NCBI RefSeq assembly: GCF_000498395.2
Contig: NZ_CP010979.1
Span: forward strand, 3,658,001 to 3,722,000
DNA length: 64,000 nucleotides
DNA from: Pseudomonas putida S13.1.2
Lineage (GTDB): Bacteria; Pseudomonadota; Gammaproteobacteria; Pseudomonadales; Pseudomonadaceae
Direction: 5' to 3'
This document shows positions 31,538 to 40,470 of the stretch, piece by piece. The notes beneath the pieces are model-generated. The model was given only the letters and a program-made list of their open reading frames with translations. It ran no database searches and was not told where the DNA came from. Both the position numbers and the translations under genes were made by a program. Within the stretch, counting starts at the first letter, position 1. Every line of letters begins with the position of its first letter.

Positions 31538-32902
31538 ATGAAATGCCTGATGCCTTGGTTAATCGCAGCCAGCCTGGCAGGCTGCGGCGAAACAGCCCTG
31601 TTGAGCGTAAACGAGGGCAGCGGGCCAACCCCTAGCCTCCCCGCTCCGGTCAAAACACTGATCCCCACCGTAAACATCGCCCCCGCCGTCGGCTGGCCAA
31701 AAGGCAGCAAGCCGACCGCAGCACCAGGTACGCAGGTCGAAGCCTTCGCCAGCGGCCTCGACCACCCACGCTGGCTCTACTTGCTGCCCAACGGCGATGT
31801 GCTGGTGGCCGAGACCAACGCGCCACCCAAGCCCGAAGATGGCAAGGGCATCCGCGGCTGGGCGATGGGCAAGGCGATGAAACGCGCCGGCGCGACCGTG
31901 CCCAGCGCCAACCGCATCACCCTGCTGCGCGATGCCAACCACGATGGGGTGGCAGAAATCCGCAGCCCTTTCATCGAAGGGCTCAACTCACCGTTCGGCA
32001 TGACGCTGGTGGGCAAGGACTTGTACGTGGCCGACACCGACAGGTTACTGCGTTTCCACTATGAAGCAGGCGTCATGCAGATTACCGAAAAGGGCCACCC
32101 GGTAACCGAGTTGCCCGGCGGGCCGCTGAACCATCACTGGACCAAGAACGTGATCGCCAGCCCCGACGGCAGGAAGCTTTATGTGACGGTTGGCTCTAAC
32201 AGCAACGTCGGGGAGAACGGTATGGAGAAGGAACAAGGACGCGCCGCTATCTGGGAAGTGGACCCGGCAAGCGGCAAGCACCGGCTGTTCGCCACCGGCC
32301 TGCGCAACCCCAATGGACTGGCTTGGGAGCCGCACAGCAACGTCTTGTGGACAGCAGTCAACGAGCGTGACGAAATCGGCAGCGACCTGGTGCCCGACTA
32401 CATCACATCTGTAAAAGAGGGCGGCTTCTACGGCTGGCCCTACAGCTACTACGGCCAACATGTGGACGATCGCGTGCAGCCGCAGGCTCCGCAGAAAGTA
32501 GCCCAGGCGCTGAAACCGGATTATGCGGTTGGCCCGCACACCGCATCGCTAGGGCTGGCGTTCATCGGGCCCGGCGTATTACCGGCGCCTTTTGAACAAG
32601 GGGCACTGGTCGGCCAGCATGGCTCGTGGAACCGCAAGCCGCACAGTGGCTACAAGGTGATATTCGTGCCGTTCGACCGTTCAGGCAAACCTGCAGGTCA
32701 ACCCATCAATCTGCTCACAGGTTTTCTGGATAGTCAGGACAAGGCGATGGGGCGGCCGGTGGGCGTGATCAATGATGGTCGCGGTGGGGTATTGGTGGCC
32801 GACGATGTCGGCAATGTCGTCTGGCGAATCAGCAAGAACGCCGGGCACGGTATGAACCAGGGTACTGCTGCCCAAGCTATTCCCGGCAGCAGCACCTACT
32901 GA
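31538..32902 (+). CDS. Lipoprotein of the PQQ-dependent aldose/L-sorbosone dehydrogenase-like family
   Basis: 454 residues. The signal sequence MKCLMPWLIAASLAGCGE has the lipobox LAGC, so the mature protein is anchored in the envelope by C16. The rest is a six-bladed propeller of the soluble glucose/sorbosone dehydrogenase type: LDHPRWLYLLPNGDVLVAETN, GLNSPFGMTLVGKDLYVAD, ASPDGRKLYVTVGSNSNVGENGM, ATGLRNPNGLAWEP, NERDEIGSDLVPDYI. Such enzymes oxidise sugars or aldehydes in the periplasm with PQQ; the exact substrate is unknown. The start ATG follows AGAGGA. Monocistronic; it converges with the toxin-like gene 11 bp downstream. Confidence 0.88.
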   Translation: MKCLMPWLIAASLAGCGETALLSVNEGSGPTPSLPAPVKTLIPTVNIAPAVGWPKGSKPTAAPGTQVEAFASGLDHPRWLYLLPNGDVLVAETNAPPKPEDGKGIRGWAMGKAMKRAGATVPSANRITLLRDANHDGVAEIRSPFIEGLNSPFGMTLVGKDLYVADTDRLLRFHYEAGVMQITEKGHPVTELPGGPLNHHWTKNVIASPDGRKLYVTVGSNSNVGENGMEKEQGRAAIWEVDPASGKHRLFATGLRNPNGLAWEPHSNVLWTAVNERDEIGSDLVPDYITSVKEGGFYGWPYSYYGQHVDDRVQPQAPQKVAQALKPDYAVGPHTASLGLAFIGPGVLPAPFEQGALVGQHGSWNRKPHSGYKVIFVPFDRSGKPAGQPINLLTGFLDSQDKAMGRPVGVINDGRGGVLVADDVGNVVWRISKNAGHGMNQGTAAQAIPGSSTY

Positions 32903-32913
32903 TAATTCCGGCA

Positions 32914-35460
32914 TCAGGCCGGGAAAAAACGTTGCGCCAACGTAGGTGTACGGAACTGCGCCCTATAGGCGGCCTCATCGAAAGGCAGCCCCGTGCGCAA
33001 GTCATACACAGGGCCAGAGGCAGGCTTGCCGGTTTGCCCCAGCGTCACCTTGATGAAGCGGTAATGCTCACCATACACCTGCTCCAGGCCCTCGATGCGG
33101 AAGTAGTTACCCGGCAACATCAACGATTCACCCTCTTTCCAGTAAATGGAAAACGCGCTGATCGGCGTTGCCCCCCGGTAACGCCCGGCCGCCAACTCGA
33201 ACACGACCGAACTGTCATCGAACAGCCCAGGCAAACCACCCGGCGCCTGGGCGAAGGGCAAGCAGGCGAACTCGGTAACCTTGTAGGGGTTTTCAGTGAA
33301 TGACGTCAGGTCGCTATTGACCAGCACATCACCCACTCGCAGCTGGCCATTTCTGTAGTGCTCGCCGCCGGTACCTCGCGAGCGGTGCCCCCCGCGATAC
33401 AAGGTCACCTCGTTGCTTTTGGGGAGCAACCCCAGGCTATCGGCCAGATCATTGATGTAGCTGTCTTCGTCACCGTACTGATAACGCCCGGCGCGGAACA
33501 CATCGTTCACGGTGGACTCGTTGCTGGTGTACCACTCGACCAGCGCATTGAAATACTCATGCCCATAGCGATAGGAATAGTGAGGCCGTCCCCCACCCTT
33601 GACACAATCCAGCCCCCGCTCATCCAGGTCCGGCGCCTGCCCAGCCGGCAACTCGGCCACAGGCCATTTCTCCAGCAATGCTGTCTGGCGCTCCAGAGCC
33701 TCTTCAGCCAGCCGCGTGCTCAACGCGTCGTCGATGGCCGTGTAGGTATCCCAGAACGGCGACGATGTACTGGGTATTCCTTCCACAGCCGGAGGGCTGC
33801 CGCCAAGCAACCGGGGCGGGGCCAGCAGCTCCCACTCACCCGCCGTATTCAAACGTATGGGGTTGAGCGGGCCGAAGGCATACGGGTTATCAACGGGCAC
33901 CACCAACCAGGTAGCCAGCTCATGGCTGTACCGCACCCGGTAAGGAAGGCCATTCAAGGTTACCCAGCACTTGCCATCGTCAGTCATGCGAATGCCACGC
34001 AGGCGCCCGCTCAAGCCCAACTCACCACCCAACAGTGCGTTGGTCTCCTGGCCCTCCACCGAGAGCGTGGCACTGGCGCTTGCCTGCCAGTGCTCCAGGG
34101 CAATGCCTGTTTCATGGGGCGGTGCCGGTTTTGCAACGGACACCAGGCTAGACCGTGCAGTTACATCCAACAGGTTGAGGCTTGCGAACAGGCTGTCGAT
34201 AACTGCCGAACGCAGCGCCCGCTTGCGCGATTGCGCATCTGCCGCGAGCAGGGCTTCGTCTATATCCAGGGCCACCTTGGCCACACCCGCGCCGAGCAAC
34301 ATCAGAGATATTGGCCAGCCCAAAGGAACGAACCCGCCGAAGACCCCTATGAATGCAGACAGATAACCGCTGAGCATTGCCTTGCGCAGGCTTGCGTTGT
34401 CCCGCATCAGTTGCGCATTGCGGCGCATCTCGGCGCTCGCCTGATCGGTGATGTAGGTGAAGAAGTTGCCGTTGAGCGGGCGTGCAAAAAGCTTGAGTGC
34501 AATCAGCGCCGCCTCATCCGAGCGGCTGTCGGCGATGCCCTTCAGATGTATCTTGGTCAACTGCCGCCCGACCCTGTCGTGCGGGTTGCTGTGCACGCCT
34601 GCGACAAAACTGTCCAGTGCCTGCGGGGTTTGCAATTGCGCTGCCAGCCAACTGGCCATTGCCAGCTCGGAATCGAATGCCATGAGCGCTTCAGCGTGCC
34701 ACGGCAAGTACGCAAGCACCCGCCCACCTTGAGCATGCAAGCTGAACAGGCATCCCCTGTCCCCCTCACTAAACACGTAGCGACGGACCGACAACGCCTG
34801 CTCGTTGTTGTCCTGACGCAGCTTCTCAAGCGTGGGCAGTTCATCGTCCGCCAGCGTGTTGTCTACCATGGCACGCAACTGCCGCCAGTCGGACTGCGAG
34901 ATCCGCTCGCCGCTCAGGGCACGTGCACCTTCACCCAGCAGGTTGGCTTTGGCCAATACTCGAAAGTGGGTCCCGTGGCCCGTCCAGAAGCGCTCAACCT
35001 CCTCGCGATAAAGCGTTGCGAAGTCCAGCGACCACAGGTCCTGCTGCACCACGCTGCCAAGCATGCGGATTTCATTACGCTCGTCGTAGAACGCCGCGTG
35101 AGGCCCCTGCCAATAGAAGCCTCCGCGCAGGTCCAGCTCATCGGCCGCATCCTGGAAGTACACATCGAACCGCTCTATCACCAACTCGGTAAACACCAGC
35201 GACTTCTGCGGTGGCCCGCTGTGCTGCCACCCCGTAAAACTGCGGCTGCTGGAGCTTTCCGTGTTGAACTGGTGCCACCAGACAAACCGCGGGTCCATGT
35301 GATGACCGGTGTGCTTGTAGACGATCTGCTCCGCGTGCCTGCTCGCCAGCAGGTAGGCATCAGGGTAATCACGCAGCACTTCATCGACCAACCGCAGCAA
35401 CGGGATCACAGTATCTGCAATCTCGAGGCTACGGCGGGTTTGTTCTTCAATCTTGCTCAT
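32914..35460 (-). CDS. Large toxin-like protein with a C-terminal ADP-ribosyltransferase domain
   Basis: 848 residues. The N-terminal 250 residues (VWWHQFNTESSS, SLDFATLYREEVERFWTGHGTHFRVLAKANLLGEGARAL) resemble the domain of pseudomonad 'dermonecrotic toxin'-like proteins (DUF6543). A hydrophobic hairpin at about 360-400 (LSGYLSAFIGVFGGFVPLGWPISLMLLGAG) may insert into membranes. The last 200 residues read as an R-S-E class ADP-ribosyltransferase: R689 in VTLYRGG, a Ser-Thr-Ser-like strand LTSFTENPYKVTEFA (S720), and the E-x-E pair E776/E778 in YWKEGESLMLPGNYFRI, in the right order and spacing. No signal peptide and no secretion partner or immunity gene is adjacent. Domain names rest on motif reading, not a search. 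The likely role is an effector that modifies a protein of a host or competitor. Confidence 0.75.
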   Translation of the reverse strand: MSKIEEQTRRSLEIADTVIPLLRLVDEVLRDYPDAYLLASRHAEQIVYKHTGHHMDPRFVWWHQFNTESSSSRSFTGWQHSGPPQKSLVFTELVIERFDVYFQDAADELDLRGGFYWQGPHAAFYDERNEIRMLGSVVQQDLWSLDFATLYREEVERFWTGHGTHFRVLAKANLLGEGARALSGERISQSDWRQLRAMVDNTLADDELPTLEKLRQDNNEQALSVRRYVFSEGDRGCLFSLHAQGGRVLAYLPWHAEALMAFDSELAMASWLAAQLQTPQALDSFVAGVHSNPHDRVGRQLTKIHLKGIADSRSDEAALIALKLFARPLNGNFFTYITDQASAEMRRNAQLMRDNASLRKAMLSGYLSAFIGVFGGFVPLGWPISLMLLGAGVAKVALDIDEALLAADAQSRKRALRSAVIDSLFASLNLLDVTARSSLVSVAKPAPPHETGIALEHWQASASATLSVEGQETNALLGGELGLSGRLRGIRMTDDGKCWVTLNGLPYRVRYSHELATWLVVPVDNPYAFGPLNPIRLNTAGEWELLAPPRLLGGSPPAVEGIPSTSSPFWDTYTAIDDALSTRLAEEALERQTALLEKWPVAELPAGQAPDLDERGLDCVKGGGRPHYSYRYGHEYFNALVEWYTSNESTVNDVFRAGRYQYGDEDSYINDLADSLGLLPKSNEVTLYRGGHRSRGTGGEHYRNGQLRVGDVLVNSDLTSFTENPYKVTEFACLPFAQAPGGLPGLFDDSSVVFELAAGRYRGATPISAFSIYWKEGESLMLPGNYFRIEGLEQVYGEHYRFIKVTLGQTGKPASGPVYDLRTGLPFDEAAYRAQFRTPTLAQRFFPA

Positions 35461-35646
35461 GGCCCACCCCAGACGACACCCAAAGGCGACATCCTGGTAT
35501 TTCCATGGCGTGAGTAGCAGTAGGTAAGAACTACCGGGGAGAGAGGTGTGGTGTGGCTATGAAGGGCGAGGCGCCGCACCGCGGGCGTTGAAAGACATCT
35601 GCAGAAGCAGCGCTGAACTGCTTCTGAGGTATGTCACTCAACGGTG

Positions 35647-36180
35647 TCAGGGGTTCTGTGCCAGATGCCCTTGCGGAATCACGCGCTTGGCCTGCAGGTA
35701 AGCCTTGGCCCAGTAGCTGTTGGACAAGTAGTCCAGACGAACCGTGCCGCCCGTTGAAGGCGCATGCACGAAGCGCCCTTCCCCTACATAAATGCCTGCA
35801 TGACTGACCTGGGAACCGCCACTGGTGGCAAAGAACACCAGGTCGCCGGATTGCAGTGCCTTGGCATCCACCGTCGGTGCGCGCATGACAATCATCTCCC
35901 GCGTCGAACGCGGCAAGCTGATACCGGCAGCATCACGGTAGACGTACTTGATCAAACCACTGCAGTCGAAGCCGGAGTCCGGGGTGTTGCCGCCCCAGCG
36001 GTAGGGCGTGCCCACCAGGCCAATGGCGCGGATCAATACGTCGTCGGCAATCGGCGAAGGGGTGGGCTGGCTATAGGAAACCTGCGGCTGAACCACAGGG
36101 GCCGGCGCAGGCGCACGGCTGGAGCAGGCAGCAAGCAATGCTGTCAGGGAGAGAAATGCAAAGCGCGCCATCTTTATCAT
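35647..36180 (-). CDS. NlpC/P60 cell-wall endopeptidase, lipoprotein (first of two)
   Basis: 177 residues. A lipoprotein signal (MIKMARFAFLSLTALLAACSS) ends at the lipobox LAAC. A short proline/glutamine linker leads to an NlpC/P60 domain with catalytic cysteine in GFDCSGLIKYVYRDAAG, histidine in SQVSHAGIYVGEGRFVHAPS, and the second histidine in the latter segment. These enzymes cut peptide bonds in peptidoglycan stems (gamma-D-Glu to diaminopimelate). The second copy lies 141 bp upstream on the same strand, an arrangement common in pseudomonads. A 9-bp hairpin (CAGAAGCAG/CTGCTTCTG, 35602-35626) follows the gene. Confidence 0.93.
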   Translation of the reverse strand: MIKMARFAFLSLTALLAACSSRAPAPAPVVQPQVSYSQPTPSPIADDVLIRAIGLVGTPYRWGGNTPDSGFDCSGLIKYVYRDAAGISLPRSTREMIVMRAPTVDAKALQSGDLVFFATSGGSQVSHAGIYVGEGRFVHAPSTGGTVRLDYLSNSYWAKAYLQAKRVIPQGHLAQNP

Positions 36181-36261
36181 GGCCAGAACATCCTGTCTGA
36201 GACCGCTACGCCGCAGCCGAAAAGAGTTGAGAATTTAGATTAGACGCTTTCTGTAAATGCG

Positions 36262-36300
36262 CACGGCGGCGAGCTTTTTTTCAAAAGCATCGCCGCCGTG
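36262..36300. repeat. Long hairpin between the two NlpC/P60 genes
   Basis: Perfect 11-bp outer arms CACGGCGGCGA/TCGCCGCCGTG enclose a 6-bp inner stem GCTTTT/AAAAGC. It lies 22 nt after the stop of the upstream NlpC gene. No T-run follows on the minus strand, so it may stop RNA degradation or lower readthrough rather than terminate. Confidence 0.7.
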
Positions 36301-36321
36301 GCAGGGTATATCATTTAGCTA

Positions 36322-36975
36322 TCAGTTACGCGCGATGTTGGTCGGCGCCATGGCCAAGGCACGCTTGGCTTCTATGAAGGTCTTGCTCCAGTAGCGGTCA
36401 CCGAGGCTGTCGATGCGCACGCCACCGCTGCGGCGGCTGCTGGAGTGGATGAACTGGTTGTCACCCAGATAGATGCCGGCATGGCTGACGCGGCCGCGGC
36501 CATTGGTGCTGAAGAACAGCAGGTCACCTGGCTTGAGCTTGTTGCGGGCCACTTTCGGGGCATCGACGTTGATCATTTCACGCGTGGAACGCGGCAGGGT
36601 CATGCCCGCCTCTTCGCGGAACAGATAGCCGATGAAACCACTGCAGTCGAAACCGGACTTTTCCGAGGTACCACCGAAGCGGTAACGGGTGCCGATCAAC
36701 GACATGCCGCGCTCGAGAATGCTGTCCGCCAGGACTGGCAGCTGGTAAGGCTTGCTGCTGCTGGAGAAAGCCTGCAGGTCATCTTCAGTGGCCAGCTCTT
36801 CCGGTTCGCCGAAGACCGACGAGGACGAGGCTTTGGCCTTGATTGCCGATTGTGCGGCGATCGGGGTGTGACCCTGGGTCTGCGGCTCTGAATGAGAAGC
36901 TGGGCCTTGGGCCGCGCAGCCAAAAAGCAGGGTCACGAGTGCGAGTGGCACGAGGGGTGCGAAGCGCTTTAGCAT
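36322..36975 (-). CDS. NlpC/P60 cell-wall endopeptidase, lipoprotein (second of two)
   Basis: 217 residues from the ATG at 36975; a GTG two codons upstream is possible. A lipobox (LVTLLFGC) marks an anchored lipoprotein. A serine/glutamine-rich linker of about 80 residues precedes the NlpC/P60 domain: catalytic cysteine in GFDCSGFIGYLFREEAG, histidine in GRVSHAGIYLGDNQFIHSSSRR. The linker is longer and its N-terminal half differs from the neighbouring paralogue, but the catalytic domains align along their length (TLPRSTREMI is shared almost exactly). It is probably an older duplication. Confidence 0.93.
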   Translation of the reverse strand: MLKRFAPLVPLALVTLLFGCAAQGPASHSEPQTQGHTPIAAQSAIKAKASSSSVFGEPEELATEDDLQAFSSSSKPYQLPVLADSILERGMSLIGTRYRFGGTSEKSGFDCSGFIGYLFREEAGMTLPRSTREMINVDAPKVARNKLKPGDLLFFSTNGRGRVSHAGIYLGDNQFIHSSSRRSGGVRIDSLGDRYWSKTFIEAKRALAMAPTNIARN

Positions 36976-37101
36976 GGGCACGACCGTGTCTGTAATCCTT
37001 TAGAGGGGGAAACTATGCCCTCTATCATGGCCATTTGCAAATTTTATCGAAAAAGATGTGACTTTTCTGTTTTGCCGCTCTGGCCCAGCGTTTTCAGGGG
37101 G

Positions 37102-37809
37102 TTACCAGCCCAGCGTTTCCTTGAGAAACGGGATGGTCAGCTTGCGTTGTGCCTGCAGCGAGGCCTGATCGAGGCGTTCGAGCAGGTCGAACAGCGCACT
37201 CATGCTGCGCGCACCGCGGGTGAGAATGAAGTGGCCGACTTCGTCGGTAAGGTGCAGGCCGCGGCGCGAAGCACGCAACTGCAAGGCACGCAGCTTGTCT
37301 TCGTCGGACAGGCCACGCATCTGGAACACCAGGGCCAGGGTCAGCCGCGACTTCAGGTCCGGCAGCTTGATCGGCAGCTCCCGTGGCGATGCCGAGGCGG
37401 CCAGCAGCAGGCGCCGGCCGCTGTCGCGCAGGCGGTTGAACAGGTGGAACATGGCCTCTTCCCAGTCTGCCTTGCCGGCGATTACATGCAGGTCGTCGAT
37501 GCACACCAGTTCGTACTGGGCAAGGTAGTCGAGTACTTCCACACCACGATCGAGCAGTTGCGCTAATGGCAGGTAGACGGCGGGTTCGCCGCGTTGCTGG
37601 AAACGATGGGTGGCGGCCTGCAGCAGGTGGCTACGGCCCACACCCTGCTTGCCCCACAGATAGATAAGGCTCTCGGTCCAGCCGGCGTCGGCTTCGCATA
37701 GCCGCTCGACGTAACCCAATGCCGCAGCATTGGCGCCCGGATAGTAGTTGATGAAGGTGGCGTCATCGCGCAGGCGCACACCCAGGGGCAACTGGATCGG
37801 TGGTTTCAT
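37102..37809 (-). CDS. hda: DnaA regulatory inactivator Hda
   Basis: 235 residues, the usual length. Hda binds the sliding clamp and stimulates hydrolysis of DnaA-bound ATP after initiation, which prevents re-initiation. The N-terminus MKPPIQLPLGVRLRDDATF carries the clamp-binding QLPLGV motif. The AAA+ part has a Walker A-like IYLWGKQGVGRSHLLQA, Walker B LVCIDDLHVI, sensor I LLLAASASPREL and box VII R in DLKSRLTLALVFQM. The ATG at 37809 puts the clamp motif near the N-terminus; the ORF to 37890 adds residues unlike the family. Confidence 0.95.
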   Translation of the reverse strand: MKPPIQLPLGVRLRDDATFINYYPGANAAALGYVERLCEADAGWTESLIYLWGKQGVGRSHLLQAATHRFQQRGEPAVYLPLAQLLDRGVEVLDYLAQYELVCIDDLHVIAGKADWEEAMFHLFNRLRDSGRRLLLAASASPRELPIKLPDLKSRLTLALVFQMRGLSDEDKLRALQLRASRRGLHLTDEVGHFILTRGARSMSALFDLLERLDQASLQAQRKLTIPFLKETLGW

Positions 37810-37953
37810 GCTCGCGGGCGGTCGGCAGGACCGCAGGGGGCCTTTGGTGAACAATCTGCAAAGTCTATACCCGCAAAGCTGGGCGCACAATCACGGCAAT
37901 GGATAGCACAAGCAAAATCAACAAGTTGCGCTATTTTGCGGCTGACATCGAAC

Positions 37954-38042
37954 CCTGTGGGAGCGGGCGTGCCCGCGAACACCGGCAAAGCCGGTGCCAT
38001 GCACCGTGTCACATTCTTCGCGGGCATGCCCGCTCCCACCGG
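37954..38042. repeat. REP pair (inverted), GCGGGC-type
   Basis: CTGTGGGAGCGGGCGTGCCC and CGGGCATGCCCGCTCCCAC face each other, separated by an internal hairpin (ACCGGCAAAGCCGGT). Between perM and hda. Confidence 0.85.
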
Positions 38043-38061
38043 TTTAGCACAAGCCTGTACA

Positions 38062-39147
38062 TTACAGCTGCGGGTCAATGTCTCCGGCGTACATGTCCGA
38101 TTCCTTGTACAGGTCATGCGCATGGCGCAGCAGCACCATGATCACCGCCGCCACCGGCAGGGCCAGCAGCACCCCGGTAAAGCCGAACAGCTCACCACCG
38201 GCGAGGATGGCAAAGATCACCGCGACCGGGTGCAGACCGATGCGATCACCCACCAGCAGCGGGGTTAGCACCATGCCTTCCAGCGCCTGGCCGACCATGA
38301 ACACCGCAACGATGCCCAGCATCGGGTACAGGTCGCCGCCGAACTGGAACAGGCCGGCCACCAGTGCGGCACCAATGCCGATGATGAAGCCCATGTACGG
38401 CACGATGGCCGCAAGCCCCGCGAGCATGCCGATCAGCAGCCCCAGTTCCAGCCCCACCAGCATAAGCCCGGCCGAATAAATGATGCCCAAGGCCACCATC
38501 ACCATGAGCTGCCCGCGCACGAATGCCCCCAGCACTTCATGGCATTCGCCTGCCAGGCCCATTACTTGCGGCTCACGCTGGCGCGGTAGCAGGCCGCGCA
38601 GCTTGCCCATCATCAGGTCCCAATCGCGCAGCAGATAGAAACCCACCACCGGAATCAGCACCATGTTCGCCAGCCAGGCCATCAACGCCAGGCTCGAAGC
38701 GGTGGCCTGGGACAGCAGCATGCCAACGATATCGGTGGTCTGCCCCATATGCGCGCCGATGGCGGCCTTGATCTTGTCGAACTTCCAGAAGCCATCGGCC
38801 AGGCCCAGGCGACCCTGCACCCAAGGCAGCGCCACCTGTTCGAGCCAATCGAGCATTTGCGGCGCCAGCTCGTACAGGCGCACCAGCTGCTTGGCAAGCA
38901 TCGGCACCAGCACCAGCAGCAAGGCCATCAGTAACAAGGTGAACAGGCTGAACACCACCACCACACCCCAGGTGCGCGACAGGCCCAGGCGTTCCAGGCG
39001 GTCAACCAGCGGGTCGGCCAGGTAGGCCAGCAGGATGCCGACCAGGAACGGCGTAAGAATGTTGTGCAAGCTATAAAGCAGCACAGCGATCAGCAGGGCA
39101 GCACCCAGCCAGATCCAGCGACGAACATCGGTCAAGGTATGCTCCAT
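38062..39147 (-). CDS. perM: AI-2E family (PerM-like) membrane transporter
   Basis: 361 residues with seven to eight membrane helices. It starts MEHTLTDVRRWIWLGAALLIAVLLYSLHNILTPFLVGILLAYLADPLVDRLERLGLSRTWGVVVVF, the standard opening of the AI-2E/PerM family, and carries the glycine-rich GFIIGIGAALVAG region near the end. The family contains sodium or proton antiporters and putative autoinducer exporters; the function here is unknown. The start codon directly abuts the stop of the DUF2066 gene (TAA-ATG), so the two are one transcript. Confidence 0.9.
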   Translation of the reverse strand: MEHTLTDVRRWIWLGAALLIAVLLYSLHNILTPFLVGILLAYLADPLVDRLERLGLSRTWGVVVVFSLFTLLLMALLLVLVPMLAKQLVRLYELAPQMLDWLEQVALPWVQGRLGLADGFWKFDKIKAAIGAHMGQTTDIVGMLLSQATASSLALMAWLANMVLIPVVGFYLLRDWDLMMGKLRGLLPRQREPQVMGLAGECHEVLGAFVRGQLMVMVALGIIYSAGLMLVGLELGLLIGMLAGLAAIVPYMGFIIGIGAALVAGLFQFGGDLYPMLGIVAVFMVGQALEGMVLTPLLVGDRIGLHPVAVIFAILAGGELFGFTGVLLALPVAAVIMVLLRHAHDLYKESDMYAGDIDPQL

Positions 39148-40215
39148 TTACCAGCGAAAACGCAGGCCGTCGAACGGCGTGGGCGCAGGCGAGGCCGACG
39201 CGGGTTGCTCACCCGCCGTACTCGCTGCCGGGGCTGGCGCGACCGGCACTGCGGGCGCCTGGTCGGCGGGCAGTTCCTGCAACTTGGCCAGGCCAAGCTG
39301 CGCGCGCAATTGCTCACGGTTGCCGGTGACGCCATAGGTCAGGGTGGTGCCTTCGGCCATCTGCAGGCGCGGGCCGTAGGGCTCAAGCACACGGGCAAGC
39401 TCGGCATAACGCTGCAGGCTCATACCCTGCACTTGCACTTGCATCTGGCTGCTGGCGCCCGGGCGGGCGACATAACGCGGCGCCAGGCGGCTGCTGACCG
39501 CCAACATCACCGCATCGGCCAAGGCTGCCGGGTCGGCCCCCTCGGCAGTACCTTGCTCACGCTGGTCGCCCAACCACAACTGCCACTTGCCTTGCCACTT
39601 GCCGTCGGCTTCCTGGGCATGTACAGCCAGCAAGGCGTCGGCGCCGTAGCGCTCGGAGGCCTCACGCAGCGGTGCGGGGTTGCTGCCTTCGATCTGCTTG
39701 GCATTGGCCACCAGTTGCTCCTGCAGGTCGGCGAGTGGCAGGCGCAGCGGCAGGCCACGGTGCTGGGCGGCACGACGCAGAGGCTGGGCGCTGGCCTGGC
39801 CGTCACCGACCAGGCTACTGCCATCGGCACTGTCGTTCAGCCACCAGCCCAGAATCGAGGGCCGATTGCTGCCCCACAGCGCGAGGCCGGCCTTGCGCAG
39901 GGCGCGCTCGGTACTGCCCGGGTCGAACTCCACCAGCACCGACTCGGGCGGGCCGGCTTCGCTGCCCACCTGGTTGATGATTTGCTGCGGGTCCTTGCGC
40001 AGCGCGGCCAACGCCGGGCTCTGCACTGCCTTTGGGTCGCCGGTCAGGCGCAGCACCAACGTGTCGAGGGCCTTGGCGGTGGCAGCGGTACGGGCTTCGG
40101 CGCCCTGCCCGGTGACCGGCTCGCGTACCTGATAAAGGCCAGAGACATTTTCAGCCTGGGCGGTGGCCGCTATCAGGGCCAGGCAACCGGCTGCCAGAAT
40201 ATTGAAAAAACGCAT
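39148..40215 (-). CDS. Exported DUF2066 protein
   Basis: 355 residues. A signal peptide of 21 residues (MRFFNILAAGCLALIAATAQA) is followed by ENVSGLYQVREPVTGQGAEARTAATAKALDTLVLRLTGD, the DUF2066 signature. The body is rich in alanine and leucine; the C-terminus (about residues 305-350) is a proline/alanine linker ending in PTPFDGLRFRW. Function unknown; conserved beside purM in pseudomonads. It is divergent from purM with a 255-bp gap and is cotranscribed with perM. Confidence 0.9.
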   Translation of the reverse strand: MRFFNILAAGCLALIAATAQAENVSGLYQVREPVTGQGAEARTAATAKALDTLVLRLTGDPKAVQSPALAALRKDPQQIINQVGSEAGPPESVLVEFDPGSTERALRKAGLALWGSNRPSILGWWLNDSADGSSLVGDGQASAQPLRRAAQHRGLPLRLPLADLQEQLVANAKQIEGSNPAPLREASERYGADALLAVHAQEADGKWQGKWQLWLGDQREQGTAEGADPAALADAVMLAVSSRLAPRYVARPGASSQMQVQVQGMSLQRYAELARVLEPYGPRLQMAEGTTLTYGVTGNREQLRAQLGLAKLQELPADQAPAVPVAPAPAASTAGEQPASASPAPTPFDGLRFRW

Positions 40216-40470
40216 GGAGGATTCCTGTCCAGTCGAGCACGAAGCTCGCTACTTGCAGCTTATACACATGCAACCACATCAACCACCCTCGGCCCTTTTT
40301 CAACAATTTACCGCCCTGCCCGTCGGCCTGAGGATGGCCGCTGCCCGGCAACCCTGATAAAATCGCGCGCCTTCACAGACCACTGATGTTTCAGGCAGCC
40401 GCCGCTTACCCGCCGGTCTTGGCCGTCATGGTCGTTTTTAAGAATCCCTCCCTCCTAAAGGCCTGGATCA

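Noticed and set aside
32914..35460. Rhs or contact-dependent toxin with an immunity gene
   Set aside because: No YD repeats, no PAAR or VgrG neighbours and no small gene downstream: the next gene is a convergent lipoprotein gene only 11 bp away.
33358..35517. 719-codon open reading frame antisense to the toxin-like gene
   Set aside because: It is a shadow frame. The sense strand has consistent domain motifs and its own start; this one has no ribosome site and no recognisable domain.
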